DNA of 64,000 bases from Cinnamomum chago (taxonomy: Eukaryota > Streptophyta > Magnoliopsida > Laurales > Lauraceae). The first letter of the stretch is position 1. Every line of letters starts with the position of its first letter. The translations under genes were made by a program, and so were the position numbers. Shown here one piece after another: positions 1 through 10,333 of this stretch. The notes below the pieces were generated by a model that was not told the origin of the DNA, made no database searches, and worked only from the letters and a program-made list of their open reading frames with translations. The stretch is taken from NCBI GenBank assembly GCA_038049695.1, contig CP142461.1, positions 27,349,001 through 27,413,000 of the forward strand. Reading direction: 5' to 3'.

Positions 1-323
1 AGAATCTCTTCAATTGGATTTCGAGGCGTAAGACTAGAGTACGACACTTGAAACCCTATTTCCTATTAAAGCCTGATCCTAGAGTTTTCTAGAAGGAGTA
101 TTTCCACCGAGGGTCGCATGAAACACATAGTAGAGTCAACAGTTTCGCATATATACATTGATTGTGTTTTCGTGCAAAGGTTTCGTACAACGCGCCTGAA
201 GTTCGGGTTTTAGCGTTTTCAGACGTAAAACTTCATGAAGTGTTTACCAAACCCAAGATTCACCCGACACCAGTTTCAAACCGAAAAGAATCTCGAAATA
301 ACCTACAGTGCGCATCTCAGCCC
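1..323 (+). repeat. Satellite monomer m1 (family A)
   Basis: First monomer of the reference unit, 323 bp. It is recognised by tatttcctattaaagcctg, tttccaccgaggg and cgcatatatacattg. The dyad is imperfect here (CCTGAAGTTCGGG). It follows another A monomer (m11), so the m11-m1 boundary is the only A-A junction of the 11-mer. Confidence 0.9.
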
Positions 324-646
324 AGAATCTCTTCAATTGGATTTCGAGGCGTAAGACTAGAGTACGACACTTGAAACCCTTTTTTCTTTTAAAAATGGAT
401 CCCGTAGTTTTCTAGAAGGAGTATTTGGACCAAGAGTCGCATGAAACACATTGTAGAGTCAACAACTTCGTAAAGCTACATTCTTTGAGTTTTCATACAA
501 ACGTTCCGTATGACGCATCCGAAGTTCGACTTTTAGCCTTTTCAGTCACAGAACTCCCTGAAGTGTTCACAAAACCCAAGATTCACCCGAAACCCGTTTT
601 AAAACGAAAAGAATCTCGAAATAACCTACAATGCGCAACTCAGCCC
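324..646 (+). repeat. Satellite monomer m2 (family B)
   Basis: 323 bp. It is recognised by aaaaatggatcccgtag, which contains a BamHI site (GGATCC), and by ggaccaagagtcgc and cacattgtagag. It is present in both the 10-mer and the 11-mer. Confidence 0.9.
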
Positions 647-968
647 CGAATCCTTTCAATTGGATTTCGAGGCGTAAGACTAGAGTACGACACTTGAAAC
701 CTTATTTTCTATTAAAGCTCGATCCTAGAGTTTTCTAGAAGGAGTTTTTGCACCGAGGGTTGCGTGAAACACTTATTATAGTCAACAATTTCGCATAGAT
801 ACATTGATTGTGTTTTCAGGCAAAGGTTTCGTACAACGCGCCCGAAGTTCGGGTTTAGCCTTTTTACACGTAAAACTTCCTAAAGCGTTTACCAAACCCA
901 AGATTCACCCGAAACCCGTTTCCAACCGAAAAGAATGTCGAAATAACCTACAGTGCGCATCCCAGCCC
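647..968 (+). repeat. Satellite monomer m3 (family A), site of the 10-mer/11-mer difference
   Basis: 322 bp; one T is missing in cgggtttagcc. It carries the perfect 13-bp dyad at 841-853, followed by tttttacacgtaaaacttcc. In 10-mers the first part of m3 is kept up to agcctttt, but the following part is replaced, so position ~865 here marks the divergence point. Its end reads cacttaaaaccc rather than the usual cacttgaaaccc. Confidence 0.9.
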
Positions 969-1291
969 AGAATCTCTTCAATTGGATTTCAAGGCGTAAG
1001 ACTAGACTACAACACTTAAAACCCTTTTTTCTTTTAAAACTCGATCCCGGAGGTTTCTAGAAGGAGTATTTGGACCGAGAGTCGCTTGAAACACATAGTT
1101 GAGTCAACAACTTCGTAAAGCTCCATTGATTGAGTTTTCGCACAGAAGTTCCGTACGACTCTTCCGAAGTTCGACCTTTAGCCTTTTTAGTCGCAGAACT
1201 CCCTGAAGTATTTACCAAACCTAAGATTCACCCGAAACCCGTTTCAAACCGAAAAGAATCCCGAAATAACCTACAATGCGCAACTCAGCCC
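969..1291 (+). repeat. Satellite monomer m4 (family B), 11-mer only
   Basis: 323 bp. It is recognised by cccggaggtttctagaagg, cgcttgaaacacatag and gtacgactcttccg. It is absent from 10-mer units. Confidence 0.9.
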
Positions 1292-1614
1292 AGAATCCTT
1301 TCAATTGGATTTCGAGGCGTAAGACTAGAGAACAACACTTGAATCCTTATTTTCTATTAAAGCTCGATCCTGGAGTATTCTAGATGGAGTATTTGCACCG
1401 AGAGTCGAATGAAACACATAGTATAGTCAACAATTTAACATAATTACATTGATTGTGTTTTCGTGCAGAGGTTTCGTAAACCTCGCTCGAAGTTCGGGTT
1501 TTAGCCTTTTCAGACGTAAAACTTGCTGAAGTGTTTACCAAACCCAAGATTCACCCAAAACCCGTTTCAAACCGAAAAGAATATCGAATTAACCAACAAT
1601 GCGCATCTCAGCCC
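1292..1614 (+). repeat. Satellite monomer m5 (family A), 11-mer only except its tail
   Basis: 323 bp. It is recognised by ctggagtattctagatgg, caatttaacataattac and the tail gaatatcgaattaaccaac. The 10-mer lacks the front of m5, but its monomer mX ends with this same tail. Two subtypes exist: gtaaacctcgctcg (U1, U2, U4) and gtacaactcgctcg (U8, U11, U12). U10 is a hybrid. Confidence 0.9.
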
Positions 1615-1938
1615 AGAATCTTTTCAATTGGATTTCGAGGCGTAAGACTAGAGTACGACACTTGAAACCCTTTTTTCTTTTAAAACTCGATCCCGGAGTT
1701 TTCTAGAAGAGGTATTTGGACCGAGAGTCGCAAGAAACACATAGTAGAGTTAACAACTTCGTAAAGCTACAATGATTGAGTTTTCCTACAGAAGTTCCGT
1801 ACGACGCTTCCGAAGTTCGACTTTTTAGCCTTTTCAGTCACAGAACTCCCTGAAGTGTTTACAAAACCCAAGATTCACCCGAAAGCATTTTCAAACTGAA
1901 AAGAATCACGAAATAACCTACAATGCGCAACTCAGCCC
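1615..1938 (+). repeat. Satellite monomer m6 (family B)
   Basis: 324 bp; an extra T is present in cgactttttagcc. It is recognised by ctagaagaggtatttgg and gtcgcaagaaacac. A linked variant (acattgattgag instead of acaatgattgag) occurs in U8, U11, U12 and U14. The LINE interrupts an m6 copy at the right end of the array. Confidence 0.9.
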
Positions 1939-2261
1939 AGAATCATTTCAATTGGATTTCGGGGCGTAAAACTAGAGTACAACACTTGAAACCTTATTTT
2001 TTATTAAAGCTCGATCCTAGAGTTCTCTAAAAGGAGTATTTGCACCGAGGGTCGCATGAAACACATAGTATAGTCAACAATTTCGCATAGATACATTGAT
2101 TGTGTTTTCGCGTAGAGGTTTCGTACAACATGCCCGAAGTTCGGGTTTTAACCTTTTCAGACGAAAAACTTCCTAAAGTGCTTACCAAGCCCAAGATTCA
2201 CCCGAAACCCGTTGCAAACCGAAAAGAATCTCGAAATAACCTACAATGTGCATCCCATCCC
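1939..2261 (+). repeat. Satellite monomer m7 (family A)
   Basis: 323 bp. It is recognised by ggatttcggggcgtaaaac, gagttctctaaaaggag (which loses the XbaI site) and ccgttgcaaaccg. The perfect dyad is at 2133-2145. Confidence 0.9.
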
Positions 2262-2583
2262 AGAATCTCTTCAATCGGATTCCGAGGCGTAAGAGTAAAT
2301 TACGACACTTGAAACCCTTTTTTCTTTTAAAACACGATCGCGGAGTTTTCTAGGAGGCGTATTTGGACCGAGAGTCGCATGAAACACATAGTAGAGTCAA
2401 CAACTTCGTAAAGTTACATTGATTCACTTTTCATATAGAAGTTCCGTACGACGCTTCCGAAATTCGACTTTTTGCCTTTTCAGTCGCAGAACTCCCTGAA
2501 GTGTTTACCAATCTCAAGATTCACCCGAAACCCGTTTCAAACCGAAAATAATCTCGAAATAACCTACATTGCGAATTCAGCCC
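2262..2583 (+). repeat. Satellite monomer m8 (family B), carries the single EcoRI site of the HOR
   Basis: 322 bp. It is recognised by acacgatcgcggag, ttctaggaggcgtatttgg and gattcacttttcatatag. One base is missing in gcgaattcag, which creates GAATTC at 2573-2578. I saw no other EcoRI site in the HOR. Confidence 0.9.
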
Positions 2584-2906
2584 AGAATCTCTTCACTTGG
2601 ATTTCAAGGCGTAAGACTAGAGTACGACACTTCAAACCTTATTTTCTATTAAAGCTCGATCCTAGAGTTTTCTAGAAGGAGTATTTGCACTGAGGGTCGC
2701 ATGAAACACATAGTATAGTCAACAATTTCGCATAGATACATTGATTGTGTTTTCGTGCAGAGGTTTCGTACAACGCGCTCGAAGTTCTAGTTTTAGCCGT
2801 TTCAATCGTAAAACTTCCTACAGTATTTCCCAAACGCACGATTCACCGGAAACCCATTTCAAACCGAAAAGAGTCTCGAAATAACCTATAATGCGCAACG
2901 CAGCCC
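2584..2906 (+). repeat. Satellite monomer m9 (family A, most divergent)
   Basis: 323 bp. It is recognised by gttctagttttagccg and by cccaaacgcacgattcacc. The dyad is destroyed (CTCGAAGTTCTAG). A linked variant, cgcagtccag instead of cgcagcccag, marks U7, U9 and U10. Confidence 0.88.
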
Positions 2907-3230
2907 AGAATCTCTTCAATTGGATTTCGAGGCGTAAGACTAGAGTACGACACTTGAAACCCTTTTTTCTTTTAAAACTCGATCGCGGAGTTTTCTAGAA
3001 GGAGTATTTGGACTGAGGGTCGAATGAAACACATAGTAGAGTCAAAAACTTCGTAAAGCTACATTGATTGAGTTTTCATACAGAAGTTCTGTACGATGCT
3101 TCCGAAGTTCGACTTTTAGCGTTTTCTAGAGGCAGAACTCCCTGAAGTGTTTACCAAACCCAAGATTCACCCGAAACCCGTTTCAAACCGAAATGAATCT
3201 CGAAATAACCTACAATGCGCAACTCAGACC
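2907..3230 (+). repeat. Satellite monomer m10 (family B)
   Basis: 324 bp. It is recognised by gttttctagaggcagaac, a second TCTAGA in the same monomer and the source of the extra base. The position gggtcg(a/c)atg varies between HOR copies and is linked to the K/R change in m11. Confidence 0.9.
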
Positions 3231-3552
3231 ACAATCCTTTCAATAGGATTTCGAGGCGTAAGACTAGAGTACGGCACTTGAAACTTTATTTTCTATTAAA
3301 GCTCGATCCTTGAGTTTTCTAGAAGGAGTATTTGCACCGAGGGTCGTATGAAACATATAGTATAGTGAACAATTTCGCATAGATACATTGATTGTGTTTT
3401 TGTGCAGGGGTTTCGTACAACGCGCCCGAAGTTCGGGTTTTAGCCTTTTCAGACGTAAAACATCCTGAAGTGTTTACCAAACCCAAGATTCACATGAAAC
3501 CCGTTTCAAACCGAAAAGAATCTCGAAATAACCTACAATGCGCATCTCAGCC
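3231..3552 (+). repeat. Satellite monomer m11 (family A)
   Basis: 322 bp; one C is lost in cagccagaatc. It is recognised by gaaactttattttc, agtgaacaatttcgc and gattcacatgaaaccc. The perfect dyad is at 3425-3437. The extra segment of the 10-mer resembles the m11-to-m1 junction. Confidence 0.9.
3425..3437. other. 13-bp perfect dyad CCCGAAGTTCGGG (representative copy)
   Basis: Six bases, a central G, then the six complementary bases. Perfect copies occur in m3 (841-853), m7 (2133-2145), m11 (3425-3437) and in the 10-mer monomers m3* (7945-7957) and mX (8267-8279). B monomers keep only the core CGAAGTTCG. It could bind a dimeric protein or form a small hairpin; both are inference. Confidence 0.7.
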
Positions 3553-6500
3553 AGAATCTCTTCAATTGGATTTCGAGGCGTAAGACTAGAGTACGACACT
3601 TGAAACCCTATTTCCTATTAAAGCCTGATCCTAGAGTTTTCTAGAAGGAGTATTTCCACCGAGGGTCGCATGAAACACATAGTAGAGTCAACAGTTTCGC
3701 ATATATACATTGATTGTGTTTTCGTGCAAAGGTTTCGTACAACGCGCCTGAAGTTCGGGTTTTAGCGTTTTCAGACGTAAAACTTCATGAAGTGTTTACC
3801 AAACCCAAGATTCACCCGACACCAGTTTCAAACCGAAAAGAATCTCGAAATAACCTACAGTGCGCATCTCAGCCCAGAATCTCTTCAATTGGATTTCGAG
3901 GCGTAAGACTAGAGTACGACACTTGAAACCCTTTTTTCTTTTAAAAATGGATCCCGTAGTTTTCTAGAAGGAGTATTTGGACCAAGAGTCGCATGAAACA
4001 CATTGTAGAGTCAACAACTTCGTAAAGCTACATTCTTTGAGTTTTCATACAAACGTTCCGTATGACGCATCCGAAGTTCGACTTTTAGCCTTTTCAGTCA
4101 CAGAACTCCCTGAAGTGTTCACAAAACCCAAGATTCACCCGAAACCCGTTTTAAAACGAAAAGAATCTCGAAATAACCTACAATGCGCAACTCAGCCCCG
4201 AATCCTTTCAATTGGATTTCGAGGCGTAAGACTAGAGTACGACACTTGAAACCTTATTTTCTATTAAAGCTCGATCCTAGAGTTTTCTAGAAGGAGTTTT
4301 TGCACCGAGGGTTGCGTGAAACACTTATTATAGTCAACAATTTCGCATAGATACATTGATTGTGTTTTCAGGCAAAGGTTTCGTACAACGCGCCCGAAGT
4401 TCGGGTTTAGCCCTTTTACACGTAAAACTTCCTAAAGCGTTTACCAAACCCAAGATTCACCCGAAACCCGTTTCCAACCGAAAAGAATGTCGAAATAACC
4501 TACAGTGCGCATCCCAGCCCAGAATCTCTTCAATTGGATTTCAAGGCGTAAGACTAGACTACAACACTTAAAACCCTTTTTTCTTTTAAAACTCGATCCC
4601 GGAGGTTTCTAGAAGGAGTATTTGGACCGAGAGTCGCTTGAAACACATAGTTGAGTCAACAACTTCGTAAAGCTCCATTGATTGAGTTTTCGCACAGAAG
4701 TTCCGTACGACTCTTCCGAAGTTCGACCTTTAGCCTTTTTAGTCGCAGAACTCCCTGAAGTATTTACCAAACCTAAGATTCACCCGAAACCCGTTTCAAA
4801 CCGAAAAGAATCCCGAAATAACCTACAATGCGCAACTCAGCCCAGAATCCTTTCAATTGGATTTCGAGGCGTAAGACTAGAGAACAACACTTGAATCCTT
4901 ATTTTCTATTAAAGCTCGATCCTGGAGTATTCTAGATGGAGTATTTGCACCGAGAGTCGAATGAAACACATAGTATAGTCAACAATTTAACATAATTACA
5001 TTGATTGTGTTTTCGTGCAGAGGTTTCGTAAACCTCGCTCGAAGTTCGGGTTTTAGCCTTTTCAGACGTAAAACTTGCTGAAGTGTTTACCAAACCCAAG
5101 ATTCACCCAAAACCCGTTTCAAACCGAAAAGAATATCGAATTAACCAACAATGCGCATCTCAGCCCAGAATCTTTTCAATTGGATTTCGAGGCGTAAGAC
5201 TAGAGTACGACACTTGAAACCCTTTTTTCTTTTAAAACTCGATCCCGGAGTTTTCTAGAAGAGGTATTTGGACCGAGAGTCGCAAGAAACACATAGTAGA
5301 GTTAACAACTTCGTAAAGCTACAATGATTGAGTTTTCCTACAGAAGTTCCGTACGACGCTTCCGAAGTTCGACTTTTTAGCCTTTTCAGTCACAGAACTC
5401 CCTGAAGTGTTTACAAAACCCAAGATTCACCCGAAAGCATTTTCAAACTGAAAAGAATCACGAAATAACCTACAATGCGCAACTCAGCCCAGAATCATTT
5501 CAATTGGATTTCGGGGCGTAAAACTAGAGTACAACACTTGAAACCTTATTTTTTATTAAAGCTCGATCCTAGAGTTCTCTAAAAGGAGTATTTGCACCGA
5601 GGGTCGCATGAAACACATAGTATAGTCAACAATTTCGCATAGATACATTGATTGTGTTTTCGCGTAGAGGTTTCGTACAACATGCCCGAAGTTCGGGTTT
5701 TAACCTTTTCAGACGAAAAACTTCCTAAAGTGCTTACCAAGCCCAAGATTCACCCGAAACCCGTTGCAAACCGAAAAGAATCTCGAAATAACCTACAATG
5801 TGCATCCCATCCCAGAATCTCTTCAATCGGATTCCGAGGCGTAAGAGTAAATTACGACACTTGAAACCCTTTTTTCTTTTAAAACACGATCGCGGAGTTT
5901 TCTAGGAGGCGTATTTGGACCGAGAGTCGCATGAAACACATAGTAGAGTCAACAACTTCGTAAAGTTACATTGATTCACTTTTCATATAGAAGTTCCGTA
6001 CGACGCTTCCGAAATTCGACTTTTTGCCTTTTCAGTCGCAGAACTCCCTGAAGTGTTTACCAATCTCAAGATTCACCCGAAACCCGTTTCAAACCGAAAA
6101 TAATCTCGAAATAACCTACATTGCGAATTCAGCCCAGAATCTCTTCACTTGGATTTCAAGGCGTAAGACTAGAGTACGACACTTCAAACCTTATTTTCTA
6201 TTAAAGCTCGATCCTAGAGTTTTCTAGAAGGAGTATTTGCACTGAGGGTCGCATGAAACACATAGTATAGTCAACAATTTCGCATAGATACATTGATTGT
6301 GTTTTCGTGCAGAGGTTTCGTACAACGCGCTCGAAGTTCTAGTTTTAGCCGTTTCAATCGTAAAACTTCCTACAGTATTTCCCAAACGCACGATTCACCG
6401 GAAACCCATTTCAAACCGAAAAGAGTCTCGAAATAACCTATAATGCGCAACGCAGCCCAGAATCTCTTCAATTGGATTTCGAGGCGTAAGACTAGAGTAC

Positions 6501-7104
6501 GACACTTGAAACCCTTTTTTCTTTTAAAACTCGATCGCGGAGTTTTCTAGAAGGAGTATTTGGACTGAGGGTCGCATGAAACACATAGTAGAGTCAAAAA
6601 CTTCGTAAAGCTACATTGATTGAGTTTTCATACAGAAGTTCTGTACGATGCTTCCGAAGTTCGACTTTTAGCGTTTTCTAGAGGCAGAACTCCCTGAAGT
6701 GTTTACCAAACCCAAGATTCACCCGAAACCCGTTTCAAACCGAAATGAATCTCGAAATAACCTACAATGCGCAACTCAGACCACAATCCTTTCAATAGGA
6801 TTTCGAGGCGTAAGACTAGAGTACGGCACTTGAAACTTTATTTTCTATTAAAGCTCGATCCTTGAGTTTTCTAGAAGGAGTATTTGCACCGAGGGTCGTA
6901 TGAAACATATAGTATAGTGAACAATTTCGCATAGATACATTGATTGTGTTTTCGTGCAGGGGTTTCGTACAACGCGCCCGAAGTTCGGGTTTTAGCCTTT
7001 TCAGACGTAAGACATCCTGAAGTGTTTACCAAACCCAAGATTCACATGAAACCCGTTTCAAACCGAAAAGAATCTCGAAATAACCTACAATGCGCATCTC
7101 AGCC
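3553..7104 (+). repeat. HOR unit U2, 11-mer
   Basis: Same monomer order as U1, subtype I. It carries haplotype R: gggtcgcatg in m10 and cgtaagacatcc in m11. A private C in m3 gives agcccttttacacg near 4410. By eye I noticed only about four differences from U1. Confidence 0.95.
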
Positions 7105-7750
7105 AGAATCTCTTCAATTGGATTTCGAGGCGTAAGACTAGAGTACGACACTTGAAACCCTATTTCCTATTAAAGCCTGATCCTAGAGTTTTCTAGAAGG
7201 AGTATTTCCACCGAGGGTCGCATGAAACACATAGTAGAGTCAACAGTTTCGCATATATACATTGATTGTGTTTTCGTGCAAAGGTTTCGTACAACGCGCC
7301 TGAAGTTCGGGTTTTAGCGTTTTCAGACGTAAAACTTCATGAAGTGTTTACCAAACCCAAGATTCACCCGACACCAGTTTCAAACCGAAAAGAATCTCGA
7401 AATAACCTACAGTGCGCATCTCAGCCCAGAATCTCTTCAATTGGATTTCGAGGCGTAAGACTAGAGTACGACACTTGAAACCCTTTTTTCTTTTAAAAAT
7501 GGATCCCGTAGTTTTCTAGAAGGAGTATTTGGACCAAGAGTCGCATGAAACACATTGTAGAGTCAACAACTTCGTAAAGCTACATTCTTTGAGTTTTCAT
7601 ACAAACGTTCCGTATGACGCATCCGAAGTTCGACTTTTAGCCTTTTCAGTCACAGAACTCCCTGAAGTGTTCACAAAACCCAAGATTCACCCGAAACCCG
7701 TTTTAAAACGAAAAGAATCTCGAAATAACCTACAATGCGCAACTCAGCCC

Positions 7751-8072
7751 CGAATCCTTTCAATTGGATTTCGAGGCGTAAGACTAGAGTACGACACTTG
7801 AAACCTTATTTTCTATTAAAGCTCGATCCTAGAGTTTTCTAGAAGGAGTTTTTGCACCGAGGGTTGCGTGAAACACTTATTATAGTCAACAATTTCGCAT
7901 AGATACATTGATTGTGTTTTCAGGCAAAGGTTTCGTACAACGCGCCCGAAGTTCGGGTTTAGCCTTTTCAGACGTAAAACTTCCTGAAGTGTTTACCAAA
8001 CCCAAGATTCACATGTAACCCGTTTCAAACCGAAAAGAATCTCGAAATAACCTACAATGCACAACTCAGTCC
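7751..8072 (+). repeat. Chimeric satellite monomer m3* of the 10-mer
   Basis: 322 bp. The front is m3, including the missing T in cgggtttagcc. After agcctttt (7961-7968) it switches to cagacgtaaaacttcctg and then cacatgtaacccg, which resembles m11 (cacatgaaacccg). Its end, cacaactcagtccagaatcc, is its own. Confidence 0.9.
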
Positions 8073-8395
8073 AGAATCCTTTCAATTGGATTTCGAGGCG
8101 TAAGACTAGAGTACGACACTTGAAATCTTATTTCCTATTAAAGCCCGATCCTAGAGTTTTCTAGAAGGAGTATTTTTACCGAGGGTCGTATGAAACACAT
8201 AGTATAGTCAACAATTTCGCTTAGATACAATGATTGTGTTTTCGTGCAGAGGTTTCGTACAACGCACCCGAAGTTCGGGTTTTAGCCTTTTTACACGTAA
8301 AACTTCCTAAAGCGTTTACCAAACCCAAGATTCACCCGAAACCCGTTTCAAACCGAAAAGAATATCGAATTAACCAACAATGCGCATCTCAGCCC
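8073..8395 (+). repeat. Chimeric satellite monomer mX of the 10-mer
   Basis: 323 bp, and a three-part mosaic. The front resembles m1 and m11 (tatttcctattaaagcccg, gggtcgtatgaaac). From ~8288 it carries the m3 tail (tttttacacgtaaaacttcc, ctaaagcg). The end is the m5 tail (gaatatcgaattaaccaac). The perfect dyad lies at 8267-8279, just before the switch to the m3 tail. Confidence 0.9.
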
Positions 8396-10333
8396 AGAAT
8401 CTTTTCAATTGGATTTCGAGGCGTAAGACTAGAGTACGACACTTGAAACCCTTTTTTCTTTTAAAACTCGATCCCGGAGTTTTCTAGAAGAGGTATTTGG
8501 ACCGAGAGTCGCAAGAAACACATAGTAGAGTTAACAACTTCGTAAAGCTACAATGATTGAGTTTTCCTACAGAAGTTCCGTACGACGCTTCCGAAGTTCG
8601 ACTTTTTAGCCTTTTCAGTCACAGAACTCCCTGAAGTGTTTACAAAACCCAAGATTCACCCGAAAGCATTTTCAAACTGAAAAGAATCACGAAATAACCT
8701 ACAATGCGCAACTCAGCCCAGAATCATTTCAATTGGATTTCGGGGCGTAAAACTAGAGTACAACACTTGAAACCTTATTTTTTATTAAAGCTCGATCCTA
8801 GAGTTCTCTAAAAGGAGTATTTGCACCGAGGGTCGCATGAAACACATAGTATAGTCAACAATTTCGCATAGATACATTGATTGTGTTTTCGCGTAGAGGT
8901 TTCGTACAACATGCCCGAAGTTCGGGTTTTAACCTTTTCAGACGAAAAACTTCCTAAAGTGCTTACCAAGCCCAAGATTCACCCGAAACCCGTTGCAAAC
9001 CGAAAAGAATCTCGAAATAACCTACAATGTGCATCCCATCCCAGAATCTCTTCAATCGGATTCCGAGGCGTAAGAGTAAATTACGACACTTGAAACCCTT
9101 TTTTCTTTTAAAACACGATCGCGGAGTTTTCTAGGAGGCGTATTTGGACCGAGAGTCGCATGAAACACATAGTAGAGTCAACAACTTCGTAAAGTTACAT
9201 TGATTCACTTTTCATATAGAAGTTCCGTACGACGCTTCCGAAATTCGACTTTTTGCCTTTTCAGTCGCAGAACTCCCTGAAGTGTTTACCAATCTCAAGA
9301 TTCACCCGAAACCCGTTTCAAACCGAAAATAATCTCGAAATAACCTACATTGCGAATTCAGCCCAGAATCTCTTCACTTGGATTTCAAGGCGTAAGACTA
9401 GAGTACGACACTTCAAACCTTATTTTCTATTAAAGCTCGATCCTAGAGTTTTCTAGAAGGAGTATTTGCACTGAGGGTCGCATGAAACACATAGTATAGT
9501 CAACAATTTCGCATAGATACATTGATTGTGTTTTCGTGCAGAGGTTTCGTACAACGCGCTCGAAGTTCTAGTTTTAGCCGTTTCAATCGTAAAACTTCCT
9601 ACAGTATTTCCCAAACGCACGATTCACCGGAAACCCATTTCAAACCGAAAAGAGTCTCGAAATAACCTATAATGCGCAACGCAGCCCAGAATCTCTTCAA
9701 TTGGATTTCGAGGCGTAAGACTAGAGTACGACACTTGAAACCCTTTTTTCTTTTAAAACTCGATCGCGGAGTTTTCTAGAAGGAGTATTTGGACTGAGGG
9801 TCGAATGAAACACATAGTAGAGTCAAAAACTTCGTAAAGCTACATTGATTGAGTTTTCATACAGAAGTTCTGTACGATGCTTCCGAAGTTCGACTTTTAG
9901 CGTTTTCTAGAGGCAGAACTCCCTGAAGTGTTTACCAAACCCAAGATTCACCCGAAACCCGTTTCAAACCGAAATGAATCTCGAAATAACCTACAATGCG
10001 CAACTCAGACCACAATCCTTTCAATAGGATTTCGAGGCGTAAGACTAGAGTACGGCACTTGAAACTTTATTTTCTATTAAAGCTCGATCCTTGAGTTTTC
10101 TAGAAGGAGTATTTTCACCGAGGGTCGTATGAAACATATAGTATAGTGAACAATTTCGCATAGATACATTGATTGTGTTTTCGTGCAGGGGTTTCGTACA
10201 ACGCGCCCGAAGTTCGGGTTTTAGCCTTTTCAGACGTAAAACATCCTGAAGTGTTTACCAAACCCAAGATTCACATGAAACCCGTTTCAAACCGAAAAGA
10301 ATCTCGAAATAACCTACAATGCGCATCTCAGCC

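Larger units (their letters stand above)
1..3552 (+). repeat. HOR unit U1, 11-mer (3552 bp), reference unit
   Basis: Eleven monomers in the order A B A B A B A B A B A; the next unit starts again with A. Monomer lengths are 323, 323, 322, 323, 323, 324, 323, 322, 323, 324 and 322 bp. Subtype I of the 11-mer: monomer 3 reads ttcaaggcg at its end and monomer 5 reads gtaaacctcgctcg. Haplotype K: monomer 10 has gggtcgaatg and monomer 11 has cgtaaaacatcc. A private change gives tttttgtgcagg in monomer 11. Confidence 0.95.
7105..10333 (+). repeat. HOR unit U3, 10-mer (3229 bp), reference 10-mer
   Basis: Order m1 m2 m3* mX m6 m7 m8 m9 m10 m11, that is A B A A B A B A B A, with a second A-A junction between m3* and mX. 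Haplotype K (gggtcgaatg, cgtaaaacatcc). A private variant in m11 reads gtattttcaccg (~10110). Confidence 0.95.

Noticed and set aside
50-62. Telomere-like AAACCCTA in monomer m1 and TTTTAG-like motifs after the dyad.
   Set aside because: Only single units occur, never tandem telomere repeats, so these are chance matches within the satellite.
1-323. A CENP-B-box-like motif.
   Set aside because: I looked for the yTTCG....A..CGGG pattern and found no convincing match; the dyad has a different structure.
1-323. The 323-bp monomer as a dimer of two ~161-bp halves.
   Set aside because: Comparing the halves by eye gave no convincing internal similarity; only short phrases such as gaaaccc recur.
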